From the NCBI GenBank assembly GCA_036505635.1, contig DASXTC010000025.1, forward strand, positions 1 to 64,000: DNA of 64,000 nt. The letters run 5' to 3'. A program made the position numbers and the translations under genes. Origin of the DNA: DASXTC01 sp036505635. GTDB taxonomy: Bacteria > Acidobacteriota > Polarisedimenticolia > JACPZX01 > DASXTC01. Shown here piece after piece: positions 42,164-51,700 of the stretch; the stretch's first letter is position 1, and the number at the start of each line of letters is the position of its first letter. The notes under the pieces are model-generated. The model made no database searches. It saw only the letters and a list, made by a program, of their open reading frames with translations, and had not been told where the DNA came from.

Positions 42164-43143
42164 CACGACGAGACCGCCTGGCTCAGCGTGCGGGGAGTGA
42201 CACGTCCCGTCGCCTTGACCGCCTTGATGATCGCGCCCAGGTCGCCGTAGAACCTTTCCACGTCTCCCGCCGTCCTGGTGCGTGGGCTGGTCCCCACGAA
42301 ACTCTCGGACGAGTGGAACATCACGTTCACGAGCCGCGCTCCGCGCTCCACCAGCGCGAGGGCGGCGCGCACCAGGTCTCCGCGTGGATGCACGAGGGGC
42401 CTCACCCACACCAGCCCGCAGAGCCCCGCGGCGCGCAGGAGCCGGTTGGCCGCGCGCGAGGGAAGATCGAGCCGGTAGGCCAGCCCGCGCGCCATCGCGG
42501 CCCCGGCCGCCGTTGCGCCGAGCGCGCCGATCGTCGCGGCCGAGACCGGCGCCTCCCAGATCGACCCGACCCTGTAGGGATCAGGCGGGCTTGCCGTGAG
42601 GCGCCGCCTGAAGTCGGGGCCGCCCCGAGCCAGTCCGATCGAAGAGGAGAAATCGTGGCCCGGCACCACGCTGGTATCGATCGTGTAGCCCATCTCAGCC
42701 AGATGCCGCAGCTCCATCTCGTCAATCCCCCATCGCCCCGCGCGGTAGCTCGCGGGCGCGGTTCCGAAGGCATCCTGCAATGCCCGTGTCACCGCATGGA
42801 GCTTGGCCTTTCTGATGGCCGTGTCGTACTCGTAGATGTATGGATGCGCCCGGCGATCGGCGTCGGTGAAGGGAGGTGTCTCCCACGCGTGCAGGTGCCC
42901 GCCGATCTCGTGGCCGCCCTGCATGGCTCGCCTGAGCGCGCGGACGCTCTCCGGGTCGCGCGCGACCGAGTAGGAGGTCAACCAGGTGCCGGGGGTCCCC
43001 TCTCCGTCCAGAAAGTCGATGAGGCGCCCGAGGCCGCGGGTGTTCGCGAAGGTCAGGTCGGCCACGGCCCCCCCCGCGGACGGGAAGGTCCACTGATTGT
43101 CGGGCTCGGTGTCCACCGTGATCACGAGGCTGGCGGTCGTCAT
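42163..43143 (-). CDS. Polysaccharide deacetylase-like protein
   Basis: A 326-residue NodB-fold protein. VITVDTEPDNQW holds the metal-binding Asp, GHEIGGHLHAWE the HxxxH-type ligands, and SYRAGRWGID the conserved RAGRWG block. The C-terminal VNVMFHSSESF gives the last conserved His. It matches deacetylases of exopolysaccharide clusters. ATG 43143 overlaps the ligA stop by 4 nt (ATGA), so it is translated from the ligA transcript. No signal peptide is visible. The substrate may be a lipid-linked or cytoplasmic sugar. Confidence 0.8.
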   Translation of the reverse strand: MTTASLVITVDTEPDNQWTFPSAGGAVADLTFANTRGLGRLIDFLDGEGTPGTWLTSYSVARDPESVRALRRAMQGGHEIGGHLHAWETPPFTDADRRAHPYIYEYDTAIRKAKLHAVTRALQDAFGTAPASYRAGRWGIDEMELRHLAEMGYTIDTSVVPGHDFSSSIGLARGGPDFRRRLTASPPDPYRVGSIWEAPVSAATIGALGATAAGAAMARGLAYRLDLPSRAANRLLRAAGLCGLVWVRPLVHPRGDLVRAALALVERGARLVNVMFHSSESFVGTSPRTRTAGDVERFYGDLGAIIKAVKATGRVTPRTLSQAVSS

Positions 43144-45155
43144 CGCCCCGCCAGCTCGAGGAACCGATCCTCGTCGAGGATCGTCAGGTTCATCGCGCGC
43201 GCCTTCTCGAGCTTGGAGCCGGCGCGGGGACCCGCCACCACGTGCGTCGCCCTCTTCGTGATGGACGGCGCCACCTCGGCGCCAAGCGACTCGGCCAGCT
43301 TCTTCGCCTGGGACCGGCTCATCGCCTCGAGCTCCCCCGTGAAGACGATCACCATTCCCGCCATCGGCCCCTTCCTGACGGGCGTCTCGGGGGGCGGGTA
43401 GGTGATGCCGGCCGCCTCGAGGCGTCGGATGAAGCGCCGGTTGGCGGGGTCCTTGAAGAACGTCACGATGCTCTCCGCCACGGCGGGTCCGACGTCGGGC
43501 ACCTGTATCAGGTCCTCTTCGGAAGCGCCGGCCAGCGCCTCCAGGGAGCGGAAGTGGCGCGCAAGGGCGGCCGCCGAGGCCAGCCCCACGTGCCGGATCC
43601 CGAGAGCGTGGATGAGCCTCGGCAGGGTCGTCCTCTTCGAGCGCTCGATCGACTCGAGGAGATTGGCGGCAGACTTCTTCGCCATCCGCTCGAGGCCCGC
43701 CACCGTCTCCAGGTCGAGGTGATAGAGGTCCGCCGGGTCCTTGACCAGGCCGCGGTCCACGAGCTGATCGACCAGCTTGTCTCCCAGGTGATCCACGTCC
43801 ATCGCCTCCCGCGAAGCGAAATGGAGGATCCTTCCCTTCACCTGAGCAGGGCACGCGATGTTCGGGCAGCGCGGGATGACCTCCCCCTCGGGGATCGCCA
43901 CCTCCGAGTCGCACACCGGGCACCGCCGGGGCATCGCGGGGGGCGGCGCGTCCGAGACTCGCCTCTCGCTGACGACCCGGACGATCTCCGGGATGACGTC
44001 CCCCGCTCTCGTGACGATCACGCGATCGCCCACCCGGATGTCCTTCTCCCGGATCATCTCCCAGTTGTGCAGGGTGACGCTGGTGATGGTGACGCCCCCC
44101 ACGCAGGCCGGCTCGATGACGCCCACCGGCGTCAGGGCGCCGGTGCGTCCCACCTGGACGCGGATATCGGTCAGCGTCGTCTCGGCCTCGCGTGGAGGGA
44201 ACTTCCAGGCCACCGCCCAACGCGGGGTGCGCGAGCGAAGGCCCAGTCGCTCCTGCGCCTTGAGATCGTTCACCTTGACGACCATGCCGTCGATCTCGAA
44301 AGGGAGCTTCTCGCGCCCGCCCTCCAGCTCGGCGTAGTGGCGTTCGATCTCATCGAAGCTGCCGCACAGGCGAGACCACTTCATCGCGGTCATCATCCCG
44401 AGGCTGTCAAGGTACCCGATCGCCTCTGCCTGGGTGCGCAGATCGATCCCTTCGACGCGCCCCAGCCCGTGACAGAGGACCCTCAGCGGGCGCGCCGCCG
44501 TGATCTTCGGGTCGAGCTGACGGAGGGAGCCGGCCGCCGCGTTGCGGGGGTTGGCGAAGACCTTCTCGCCTTGTTCCTCCGCCTGCCGGTTCAAGTCGGC
44601 GAAATCCGTCTTGTTCATGTAGACCTCGCCCCGGATCTCGAGGAGCGCCGGGACCTTCGCGCCGCCTTTCCGCGGGGAGATCCGCAGCGGGACGCCGCGG
44701 ATTGTCCGGATGTTGGCGGTCACATCCTCGCCGTTCCAGCCGTCGCCGCGCGTCGAGCCCGCCGCGAACACGCCGTCCTGGTAGACCAGCTCGATCGCGG
44801 CGCCGTCGATCTTCGGCTCGGACCACATGGCGAGCCCCTCCCCCTCCACGCGCGCGTACCACTCCTTCATCTCCGCCGCGTCCTTGGCGTTCTGCAGGCT
44901 GAGCATCTGCAACGCGTGCCGGTATGGAGTGAACTTGTCGAGCGGGCTGGCTCCGACGCGCTGTGTGGGCGAGTCCGCGGTGACGAGGGCGGGGTAGCGT
45001 GCCTCCAGATCGGTCAGCTCCCTCAGGAGCCCGTCGTACTCGGCGTCGGAGATCTCGGGGTCGTCCAGGACGTAATAGCGGTGATTGTGGTGCTCGATCT
45101 GCCGGCGGAGTGCCTCGGCGCGCCGGGCCGCCTCCTGGGGGACACGCGTCACCAT
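43140..45155 (-). CDS. ligA: NAD-dependent DNA ligase LigA
   Basis: A 671-residue protein of normal LigA length. The adenylation lysine is in EPKIDGAA (K115). YYVLDDPEISDAEYD is the Ia domain, and TRGDGWNGEDVT and VVKVNDL are nucleotidyltransferase motifs. The zinc finger has CPVCDSEV and CPNIACPAQ. Helix-hairpin-helix repeats follow (ALGIRHVG, VPDVGPAVAESI), and the C-terminal BRCT domain begins near KGPMAGMVIVFTG. It seals nicks in replication and repair using NAD. It is followed with 4-nt overlap by the deacetylase gene and preceded by tRNA-Val. Confidence 0.97.
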   Translation of the reverse strand: MVTRVPQEAARRAEALRRQIEHHNHRYYVLDDPEISDAEYDGLLRELTDLEARYPALVTADSPTQRVGASPLDKFTPYRHALQMLSLQNAKDAAEMKEWYARVEGEGLAMWSEPKIDGAAIELVYQDGVFAAGSTRGDGWNGEDVTANIRTIRGVPLRISPRKGGAKVPALLEIRGEVYMNKTDFADLNRQAEEQGEKVFANPRNAAAGSLRQLDPKITAARPLRVLCHGLGRVEGIDLRTQAEAIGYLDSLGMMTAMKWSRLCGSFDEIERHYAELEGGREKLPFEIDGMVVKVNDLKAQERLGLRSRTPRWAVAWKFPPREAETTLTDIRVQVGRTGALTPVGVIEPACVGGVTITSVTLHNWEMIREKDIRVGDRVIVTRAGDVIPEIVRVVSERRVSDAPPPAMPRRCPVCDSEVAIPEGEVIPRCPNIACPAQVKGRILHFASREAMDVDHLGDKLVDQLVDRGLVKDPADLYHLDLETVAGLERMAKKSAANLLESIERSKRTTLPRLIHALGIRHVGLASAAALARHFRSLEALAGASEEDLIQVPDVGPAVAESIVTFFKDPANRRFIRRLEAAGITYPPPETPVRKGPMAGMVIVFTGELEAMSRSQAKKLAESLGAEVAPSITKRATHVVAGPRAGSKLEKARAMNLTILDEDRFLELAGR

Positions 45156-45212
45156 GGGGCCATCATCTTGATCGGGCCGGCATCCTCATGATGGATGCGA
45201 TGCGGGGGTCGG

Positions 45213-45287
45213 TGGTGGGCCGTGCAGGATTTGAACCTGCGACTTCTACCGTGTGAAGGTAGCACTCTCCCGCTGAGTTAACGGCCC
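45213..45287 (-). tRNA. tRNA-Val (anticodon CAC)
   Basis: A 75-nt cloverleaf with encoded CCA: acceptor GGGCCGT pairs fully with ACGGCCC. The anticodon arm is CTACC-TTCACAC-GGTAG, giving anticodon CAC (codon GUG), and the T arm is GCAGGTTCAAATCCTGC. A TATCAT -10-like box lies upstream (45317-45312 on this strand). It sits between ligA and the thiouridylase gene. Confidence 0.94.
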
Positions 45288-45357
45288 GGTCTGGGACGCC
45301 AAACGCGCTGGATGATAGCACAGGGATCCCGTGCGATGACCGAGGAGACCGGCCCGG

Positions 45358-46461
45358 TCAGAGTCCGACCCGCAGCGTGGCGAGAAGCTCCTCGGTCGCG
45401 GGCGCCACCGTCAGCACCTCGGCGGCCGGTGGATCCGCCGGGGCCGCACTGGCCTCGTCGTGGGGGGCGGACCTTTCGGCGCGCACCCGGATCGACGGCT
45501 CGCGTCTGCCGTCGCAGTAGCGCGCCGTAAGCGCGGCCGCCGTTTCGATCTCCCGGACGGAAGGCTCGCCCACGACGATGGTGACCGGCCCGACGTGGTC
45601 CAGGGCCGCCATCCTCCAGCGGCCATCGCGGAACCTCTCGAGGAACCCGTTTTCTCCCTCGTCGCGTCCGACCACGGCCTTGACGGACGCCGAGAGACGG
45701 AAGTGCCGGCCCACCTTGAGCAGCACGATCTCGTCGCGCGATACCTTGCGCCCCATGACCTCCTCCTCCCGGATGAGATCGTGGAATCTCACTCCGAAGT
45801 TGCGATCGGCCAGAAAGCAGCAACCGCCCGAAGGCTGGGGGTAATCCTCGATCGACAGATCCTCGGCGAGCCGCTCCTGCTCCTTTCTCGAGCGCCCCTT
45901 GATGGAGAGCAGGCGCTCCCGGTCGATCGTCCCTTCCTGTTCGGGGATCGTGGGGGGCAGGTGCAGCGCGGAGAGCGGCCTCAACAGCCGCCCCTTGAGC
46001 CCGGTTTCCTTCTCGATCATGTCGAGCGCGTTGCGGTGCTGGGACATGGGTCGCTGGCCCAGGACCTCTCCCGTGAACACGATGTCGGCCCCCTCCTGAC
46101 TCGCGATCTCCCTCGCCTTGTTGAGCATGAAGATCCGGCAGTCGATGCAGGGGTTGGCGGCCGCGCCGTAGCCGTGCTTGGGGTGCTTGACCATCTCGAG
46201 GTACTCGTCGGCCACGTCGATGACGCGGACCTCGACCTCGGCCTCGGCCCCCGCCTGCAGGGCGACGTTGCGCATCCGGCGCGGGTCTTCGTCCTTGCGG
46301 GCGATGGCGCGGTGGTGGTCGTAGGTGCAGAAGCCGGTGCTGAAGTTCAGCCCGATCACCTCGACTCCCTGCTCCTTGAGCACGCGGGCCGCCAGGGTGC
46401 TGTCGAGGCCGCCGGACATCAGGCCGACCGCTTTGATGGGCTTGCGCTGCGATGAGGTCAT
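45358..46461 (-). CDS. PP-loop ATPase, tRNA-thiouridylase-like
   Basis: A 367-residue protein. SGGLDST (16-22) is the ATP pyrophosphatase loop used to adenylate a base before sulfur transfer. NPCIDC (C104, C107) and GGCC (C213, C214) are in the positions of the catalytic cysteines of thiouridylases. FTGEVLGQRPMSQ and LLRPLSALHLPPT mark a MnmA-related subfamily distinct from canonical MnmA. The C-terminal 100 residues resemble no known RNA-binding domain to me. With the TusA-like and cysteine desulfurase genes immediately upstream, tRNA thiolation is the most likely role. Whether it targets U34 or another position is open. Confidence 0.78.
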   Translation of the reverse strand: MTSSQRKPIKAVGLMSGGLDSTLAARVLKEQGVEVIGLNFSTGFCTYDHHRAIARKDEDPRRMRNVALQAGAEAEVEVRVIDVADEYLEMVKHPKHGYGAAANPCIDCRIFMLNKAREIASQEGADIVFTGEVLGQRPMSQHRNALDMIEKETGLKGRLLRPLSALHLPPTIPEQEGTIDRERLLSIKGRSRKEQERLAEDLSIEDYPQPSGGCCFLADRNFGVRFHDLIREEEVMGRKVSRDEIVLLKVGRHFRLSASVKAVVGRDEGENGFLERFRDGRWRMAALDHVGPVTIVVGEPSVREIETAAALTARYCDGRREPSIRVRAERSAPHDEASAAPADPPAAEVLTVAPATEELLATLRVGL

Positions 46462-46471
46462 GTGCGCGATT

Positions 46472-46753
46472 CTACTTCTTCCTTACGAAGAGGCGCCACC
46501 CGCGCCCTTCCTCCCGAAAGCCGAGGTAGATGTGGCCCGCGGAGAGACACCAGGCGGGCATGTCGATCAGGACGACCCGGTCATCCGAAAGGACCTCGAC
46601 CACCTGGCCGGTGGCCATCTCTCTGGTCCTCTCGGCCGTCCTGATGATCGGAACCGGGCAGTAGAGCCCCATCGTGTCGAGGACCTGATCTCCCTCGAGG
46701 TCATCCGGGGCCTTGATCCGCTCCAATTCCTTGAGAATACGGGCCTGAGTCAT
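46472..46753 (-). CDS. TusA-like sulfur carrier
   Basis: A 93-residue TusA-family protein. DTMGLYCPVPIIRTAERT contains the CPxP motif whose cysteine (C32) carries persulfide sulfur, and GQVVEVLSDD follows as in the family. A second cysteine in MPAWCLSAGH lies near residue 70. It would accept sulfur from the cysteine desulfurase encoded upstream and pass it to the PP-loop enzyme encoded 10 bp downstream. The N-terminal 20 residues extend the usual fold slightly. Confidence 0.85.
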   Translation of the reverse strand: MTQARILKELERIKAPDDLEGDQVLDTMGLYCPVPIIRTAERTREMATGQVVEVLSDDRVVLIDMPAWCLSAGHIYLGFREEGRGWRLFVRKK

Positions 46754-46781
46754 GGCTCCATCCTCGCCGGCCGGGCGCCGG

Positions 46782-47948
46782 CTACGCGCCCGGGTTGACG
46801 GCGATCGACCTCAGCGATTCGACGACCTCGGGGAATGTCTCGATGACTCGATCGATCTCCTCGTCATTGGTGAGGCGTCCGAGGGAGAACAGGACGCTCC
46901 CGCGCGCTCCGTCGGAAGGGATCCCCATCGCCGTCAGGACGTGCGAGGGGAGGCCCGCCTCATCGAAGCACGGCGAGCCGCTCGAAGCCGCGATGCCTCG
47001 GGCGGCCAGCTTGAGCAGGAGTGCCTCGCCGTCGACCCCGTCCACCGAGATGTTCACCATCCCCGGCAGGCGCTTGATCGGATGACCGTTGAGGCGAACA
47101 CCCGACACGCGAGCCAGACGGCCCGCGAGCCGAGCCGCGAGAGGCCCGAGACGCCCGGCCTCCACCGGAAGCTCGCGCACCTGAAACTCCGCCGCCGCGC
47201 CGAACCCGGCGATCCCGGCCACGTGCTCGGCGCCTCCCCTGCGCCCGCCTTCGGCGACTCCCCCTTCGATGAGAGGCAGGAGGCGCACTCCATCGCGGAT
47301 CCACAGCGCGCCAGCGCCGCGCGGCCCTCCCAGCTTATGCGCGCTGAGAGAGGCGAGGTCCACGTCGATCGCCGTCACGTCCAGAGGGAGCCCCGCGGCC
47401 GCGAGACAGGCGTCGGTGTGGAGGAGCGCGCCCCGCTCGTGCGCCAGGGCCGCGATGGCCGCGATGGGCTGCGTCGTGCCGGTCTCGGCGGTGGCGAGCG
47501 CCGCCGAGACGATCAGGGCACCGTCGGCCAGAGCCTCCTCCAGCGCGTCCAGATCGATGAGACCTTCGTGGTCGACCGGGATGACGACGATCTCAAAGCC
47601 GAGCTTGCCCAGCGTCCGCGCCGGATGGAGAACGGCCGTGTGCTCCGTGGCCGCCACGAGGATCCTGCCTCCCGGACCCGCCTGGACCGCGCGCGCGAGG
47701 GCCACCCCCTTGAGTGCAAGGTTGCAGGCCTCCGTGCCGCTGGACGTGAAGACGATCTCCTCGGCGCGCCCGCCGCACAGCCGCGCCACCGCCTCGCGGG
47801 CCTGCTCGATGATCCCGCGCGGCCGGCGACCGGAGGCCAGGAGCCCTTCGGGGCGGCGCGGGTCTTCCTCGAGAAGCGGGAGCATCGCCTCGCGCACGCG
47901 CGGGTCGAGCGGAACGGTGGTGCTGTGCATCAGATAGATGGTGTTCAT
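46782..47948 (-). CDS. Cysteine desulfurase (NifS/IscS-like), divergent
   Basis: A 388-residue PLP enzyme. The PLP lysine is in SLSAHKLGGPRGAG (K205), TEHTAVL holds the stacking His, LLHTDA the PLP Asp, and SSGSPC (C327) the persulfide cysteine in a short class-I-like loop. Some normally invariant positions differ: the opening is YLMHSTTVPLD rather than YLDNAATTPLD, the NNE motif reads TAE (ATAETGTTQPI), and TDAxQ reads TDACL. ATG 47948 follows a TATAAT box and a G-rich ribosome site. It heads a three-gene operon with TusA-like and thiouridylase genes, so it likely feeds tRNA thiolation. Confidence 0.83.
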   Translation of the reverse strand: MNTIYLMHSTTVPLDPRVREAMLPLLEEDPRRPEGLLASGRRPRGIIEQAREAVARLCGGRAEEIVFTSSGTEACNLALKGVALARAVQAGPGGRILVAATEHTAVLHPARTLGKLGFEIVVIPVDHEGLIDLDALEEALADGALIVSAALATAETGTTQPIAAIAALAHERGALLHTDACLAAAGLPLDVTAIDVDLASLSAHKLGGPRGAGALWIRDGVRLLPLIEGGVAEGGRRGGAEHVAGIAGFGAAAEFQVRELPVEAGRLGPLAARLAGRLARVSGVRLNGHPIKRLPGMVNISVDGVDGEALLLKLAARGIAASSGSPCFDEAGLPSHVLTAMGIPSDGARGSVLFSLGRLTNDEEIDRVIETFPEVVESLRSIAVNPGA

Positions 47949-47967
47949 CTTCACCCCCCGCCCGTGG

Positions 47968-47973
47968 ATTATA
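47968..47973 (-). promoter_or_regulatory. TATAAT box upstream of the sulfur-relay operon
   Basis: A consensus -10 on the minus strand (47973 down to 47968), 19 nt before ATG 47948. No clear -35 is found. A TATATA stretch near 48015 and a small GGCCTG/CAGGCC hairpin (48029-48043) lie further upstream. Confidence 0.45.
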
Positions 47974-48064
47974 AGCCCGTCGAGATGAGCGGGGCCATCG
48001 GCCGGTACACATATATAAGGACCGCGCCGGCCTGCCGCAGGCCGCCTCGATCCGAGCCTTCTCC

Positions 48065-48093
48065 TTGACACCCCCCGCCCTATCCTCTACTCT
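48065..48093 (+). promoter_or_regulatory. Sigma-70-like promoter for the secreted protein and kinase genes
   Basis: TTGACA (48065-48070), a 17-bp spacer and TACTCT (48088-48093). The -35 is perfect. Transcription would start near 48100, about 70 nt before the likely start codon. Confidence 0.6.
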
Positions 48094-48170
48094 CCGCAGG
48101 GAATACGGCGGACCCTGAAGAATGGTCCGGGCCGGACGTTTGCCGCGGCGCGGTGCCGGAGATGCCGTTG

Positions 48171-48782
48171 ATGACACCAGAGACCGGGCTGCCCGGCACG
48201 CGAGCATCCCACGCCTGGTGGCGCCGGGGCGCGGTCGCCATTGCGATGTCGGCGGGGCTCGTGGCCTCGGGGTCGGCCTCATACGGTCATCCGCCGATCT
48301 CCGAGGATTGCCCTGCGACGAACGGACCACGCGAAGAAGGCACCGGGAAAGGATCGGAGCCGCGCCACCCTCCCGCCGGGCGCGATCCCTCGCTCGACAA
48401 GCCCGTCACCTTGATCGAAGGGGCCTTCCGGTCCGGCAAACCAGAGCCGCTCACGCCGCTCCTCCCCGCGGAAGGGAAAACCTTTCTGTCGCTCGGACCC
48501 ATCGGCGGCGCTGCCGGGTACTACAGCCGCGACCAGGTCTACTTCATCCTCAGCGCGATCTTCACCCGGCGCGACACCATCCGCTTCGCGATCCGACCCC
48601 AGAGATCCGCCGATCCGCCCGGTGGCGGGCAGAGGTCTCGGGGAGGTTCCGGCCTCGTGTATTGCATCGCAACCTGGGCCTACCATGGACATGACGGGAT
48701 CGACGGCGAGAGCCAGATCCACTTCGTGCTCGTCATGAAGAAGGGAGCCTGGTCCCTGGTGGAGATCCGGGAGGCGCAGTAG
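48171..48782 (+). CDS. Secreted protein of unknown function
   Basis: About 203 residues from ATG 48171 (ATG 48162 or GTG 48153 also possible; GGAG at 48157-48160 best suits 48171). RRGAVAIAMSAGLVASGSASYG is a signal peptide. The mature part has a Pro/Gly-rich linker and then a domain (about 80-203) with YYSRDQVYFILSAIF, a mid-domain Cys, and FVLVMKKGAWSLVEIREAQ at the end. That pattern suggests an NTF2-like or DUF4783-type cone fold. I do not recognise the family with certainty. It precedes the large kinase gene by 4 bp, so it may be a periplasmic partner of the sensor. Confidence 0.6.
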   Translation: MTPETGLPGTRASHAWWRRGAVAIAMSAGLVASGSASYGHPPISEDCPATNGPREEGTGKGSEPRHPPAGRDPSLDKPVTLIEGAFRSGKPEPLTPLLPAEGKTFLSLGPIGGAAGYYSRDQVYFILSAIFTRRDTIRFAIRPQRSADPPGGGQRSRGGSGLVYCIATWAYHGHDGIDGESQIHFVLVMKKGAWSLVEIREAQ

Positions 48783-48786
48783 GCCG

Positions 48787-51700
48787 TTGACGACGATCCC
48801 CGCGCGCGAACGAATCCTGCCCGCCGCCCTGTCGCTGCTGGCCCTCTGCGGCGTCGCTCTCCTGGCGAGGGACGCCTCCCGCTGGTTCTCGCTCCTGCCT
48901 CCAGGAGCCGCCATCGCAGCTCTCGTGATCGCCTGCGGCGGGCTGGTCACCCTATGGCTGCGACGGCCCCGTGTCGAGGGGGCCTCCCGCGGTCCCGACA
49001 GGTGGCGGCTCTGGGCCGCGGCGAGCCTGGGCGCGCTGGCGCTCCTCTCGGCGAACACCCTGGCGCGCGAGGTCCGGGTGCAGACCCTTCCCGCTCGTAC
49101 CGGGGGCCCGGCCCACCGGGAGGCGGAGAGCCGGGCGCGCCTGCTGCAAGACCAGTTCGGTGCGTTGCTGTCGCGCATGACCGCCCCGCTGGAGGCCGGG
49201 AGGGCCAGGCTCGCATCGTTCGGCGGCGGCTCGCCGCCCGGATTCGCCCTCCTGGACGAGATCGAGGGGAGGACCCGCTTCACGAGGAGCGGGGGCGGTC
49301 TCTCGCTCTATGCCCGGAGCGGGACGGCGCTGGCCTGGAGCGGGACGAGCTTCCCGGCCCCGCCGGGTCTGCTCGACGATCTGGAGGATGGGACCATCGC
49401 TTTCCGCGCCGTCGCCGAGGAGCACCTCAGTCGCCTCTATGCCCTCCTCGCCAGCGGCGATTACATCCTCGTGACCGAGACGACGCTCGCCTCTCTCCTC
49501 GATCCGCGGATACGGGACAGGGTCCTGCCCGCGCTGGCGGGCGACGAAGGGGTGACGCTGCGCTTCCAGGACTTTCGCGCGCAGGAGACCGGCTTCGCCG
49601 ACCTTCTCCAACGGCATGGCGATCTCTATCCGGGCGGCTCCCTCGGGGAGCGGCCGATCCTCTTCGCAGGGTTGCGCTCTCCTTCCAAGGTGTTTCTCGG
49701 ATACGCGCGCCTCCAGGGAAGCGGGTCCGCCGACCTGCGCCGGGCGACCGACATGAGTCATCGCAACGCGGCGGCGTTGATCCTGATCCTGCTCCTCGTG
49801 GCCCTCAACCTGCTGGCCTTCTATCCGCGGCGACCTCAGGCCGGCCTGGACGCGGCCCCTCCCGCGCGACCGGCCCTCCGATTGCCGGCCGACCTGGCGC
49901 TCATCTGGTGCGGGCGGGTCCTCCTCTCTTGGTTTCCCATGGGGTTGGTCATCGGAGGCGCCGACCTGTTCGACGTCTCGCTGTTCGCTTCGGCTGGCTT
50001 TTTCCACCTCATGCGCTCGCCGGGCGATCTTCTGATGACGTCGGCGGCGATCCTCGCCAGCGCCGTGGTCGTGACACGGGCCTGCGGCCGCATGGCCACG
50101 CTGGCCTCCGCGTCGCGGTGGGCGGCGGCCACCGCGGCAGTGGGCGCGGGCCTCCTCGTGGCCCTGGTCTCGCTGGCCGCATGGTCCCTGCCCCGGCTCA
50201 CGCGCGAGCTGGTGGACAACTCCACCGTGAACCTGCTCGCCATCGAGCCGCTCTCCCCATCCCCGCCCACGCTCACGCTGCAGGTGTCCGCCCTGCTCGT
50301 TCTCCTGTCCCTTTTCGTCCTCCTCCAGGGGATGGCGCTCCTGGCTTGCGCGGGGGGCCCCGCGGCGCCGGTGGGCCGGATCCTGCCACGGCCCTCTCAG
50401 GGTTTCTCCCGCTGGGCGCTGCGCGTCCTCGTGCCGGGTCTGCTTCTGTCGGCCGTGATGTACGAGCTGCTCCTGGTTCCGCAGAGCCGGCGCGCCACCG
50501 CGGCCTTCATGGAAAACGTGCTGGCCCAGCAGGTCGCGGATCAGCAGGCGGCGCGACGTTCCGTAATCCTCCGGACGATCGAGTCCCTCGAGATGATCCC
50601 CGATCTGGCCGAGAAGATCGCCACGGGCGTGGACCGGACGGGAACCTCCCTCGCGCTCGGCATCTGGCTCAAGACGCCATTGAAGAACTCCGGCTACAAC
50701 GCCTCTCTGCTCGTCCTCGATCCCGAGGGAAGGACTATCAGCCGCTTCGCGCGCAATCTGCCGCCGGCGTTCGACAAGCGGGCACCGGAGGGTGCCGCCG
50801 CGAACCCCGACGAGCCGATGCTGGAGCCGGTCCGGTTCCTCAATCTGGCGAAGAACATCTGGCTCGCGGACCACCCGGTCTATTCCGGCGACGAGCTGGT
50901 GGGCACGGTGATGATCCACGTGTTGGACGACTACGACAACCTGCCTTTCCTCACCGACGAGAAACCATACGCACGCGCGTTCGGCTCCCCGGAGGACCGG
51001 ATCCCCACGCTGCCGGGATCCTCCAGGGGAGTGCGTTACGCCGTCTATGACTCGCATGGCAAGTCGGTCTTCGCCAATCAGCGCGAGCCGCCTCCCCTCC
51101 CGCGGGACTGGACGGATCTGCTGGTCGCGCCCGGGCGCCTGGAGTGGTCCGACCTCGACGAGGACGGCCGCTCCGCGAGTTACCTCTTCTTCTCCGATGG
51201 TGAGCGCATCTTCACCCTCGGTTACGTCGGCGCCTCGGCCATCCAGCGAGTGGCCCGTGTCGTCCGGCTGGCGTTGCTCGCGCTCGTCCTGGCCGCCGTG
51301 ATGCTGCTGCCGGCCGCGCTGCTCGCGCCGCGTATTGGCGCCATGGGATGGTGGGAGCGCCTCTTGGCGACGCTCGGGCGGACGCACTACAGGAAGCTCC
51401 TGTCCACCTACACGGCGGCGACGCTCATCCCGCTCGTCGTGCTGTCGATTGTGATGTCGGGGTACATAACGGCGGAGATCGACAAGGACATCGAGGTCCG
51501 CGGCCGGCAGGGGATCGGCTCGGCGGCCAGCCTCGTCAAGACCATCCTCGAGACCGGAGAACAGACCAAGCCGGACGACGACACGCTTTACTGGCTCAGC
51601 CTGCTCGTCGGTGAGGACGTCAACCTCTATCAGGCCGGCGAACTGGTGGCCACGAGCCGCCCGGCGCTCTTCAGCTCAGGTCTCGTTTCGCCACGCCTGG

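Noticed and set aside
48005..48045. TATATAA stretch with a GGCCTG/CAGGCC hairpin as a riboswitch or terminator
   Set aside because: The stem is only 6 bp with a 3-nt loop, no T tract follows, and better promoter boxes exist on both strands nearby.
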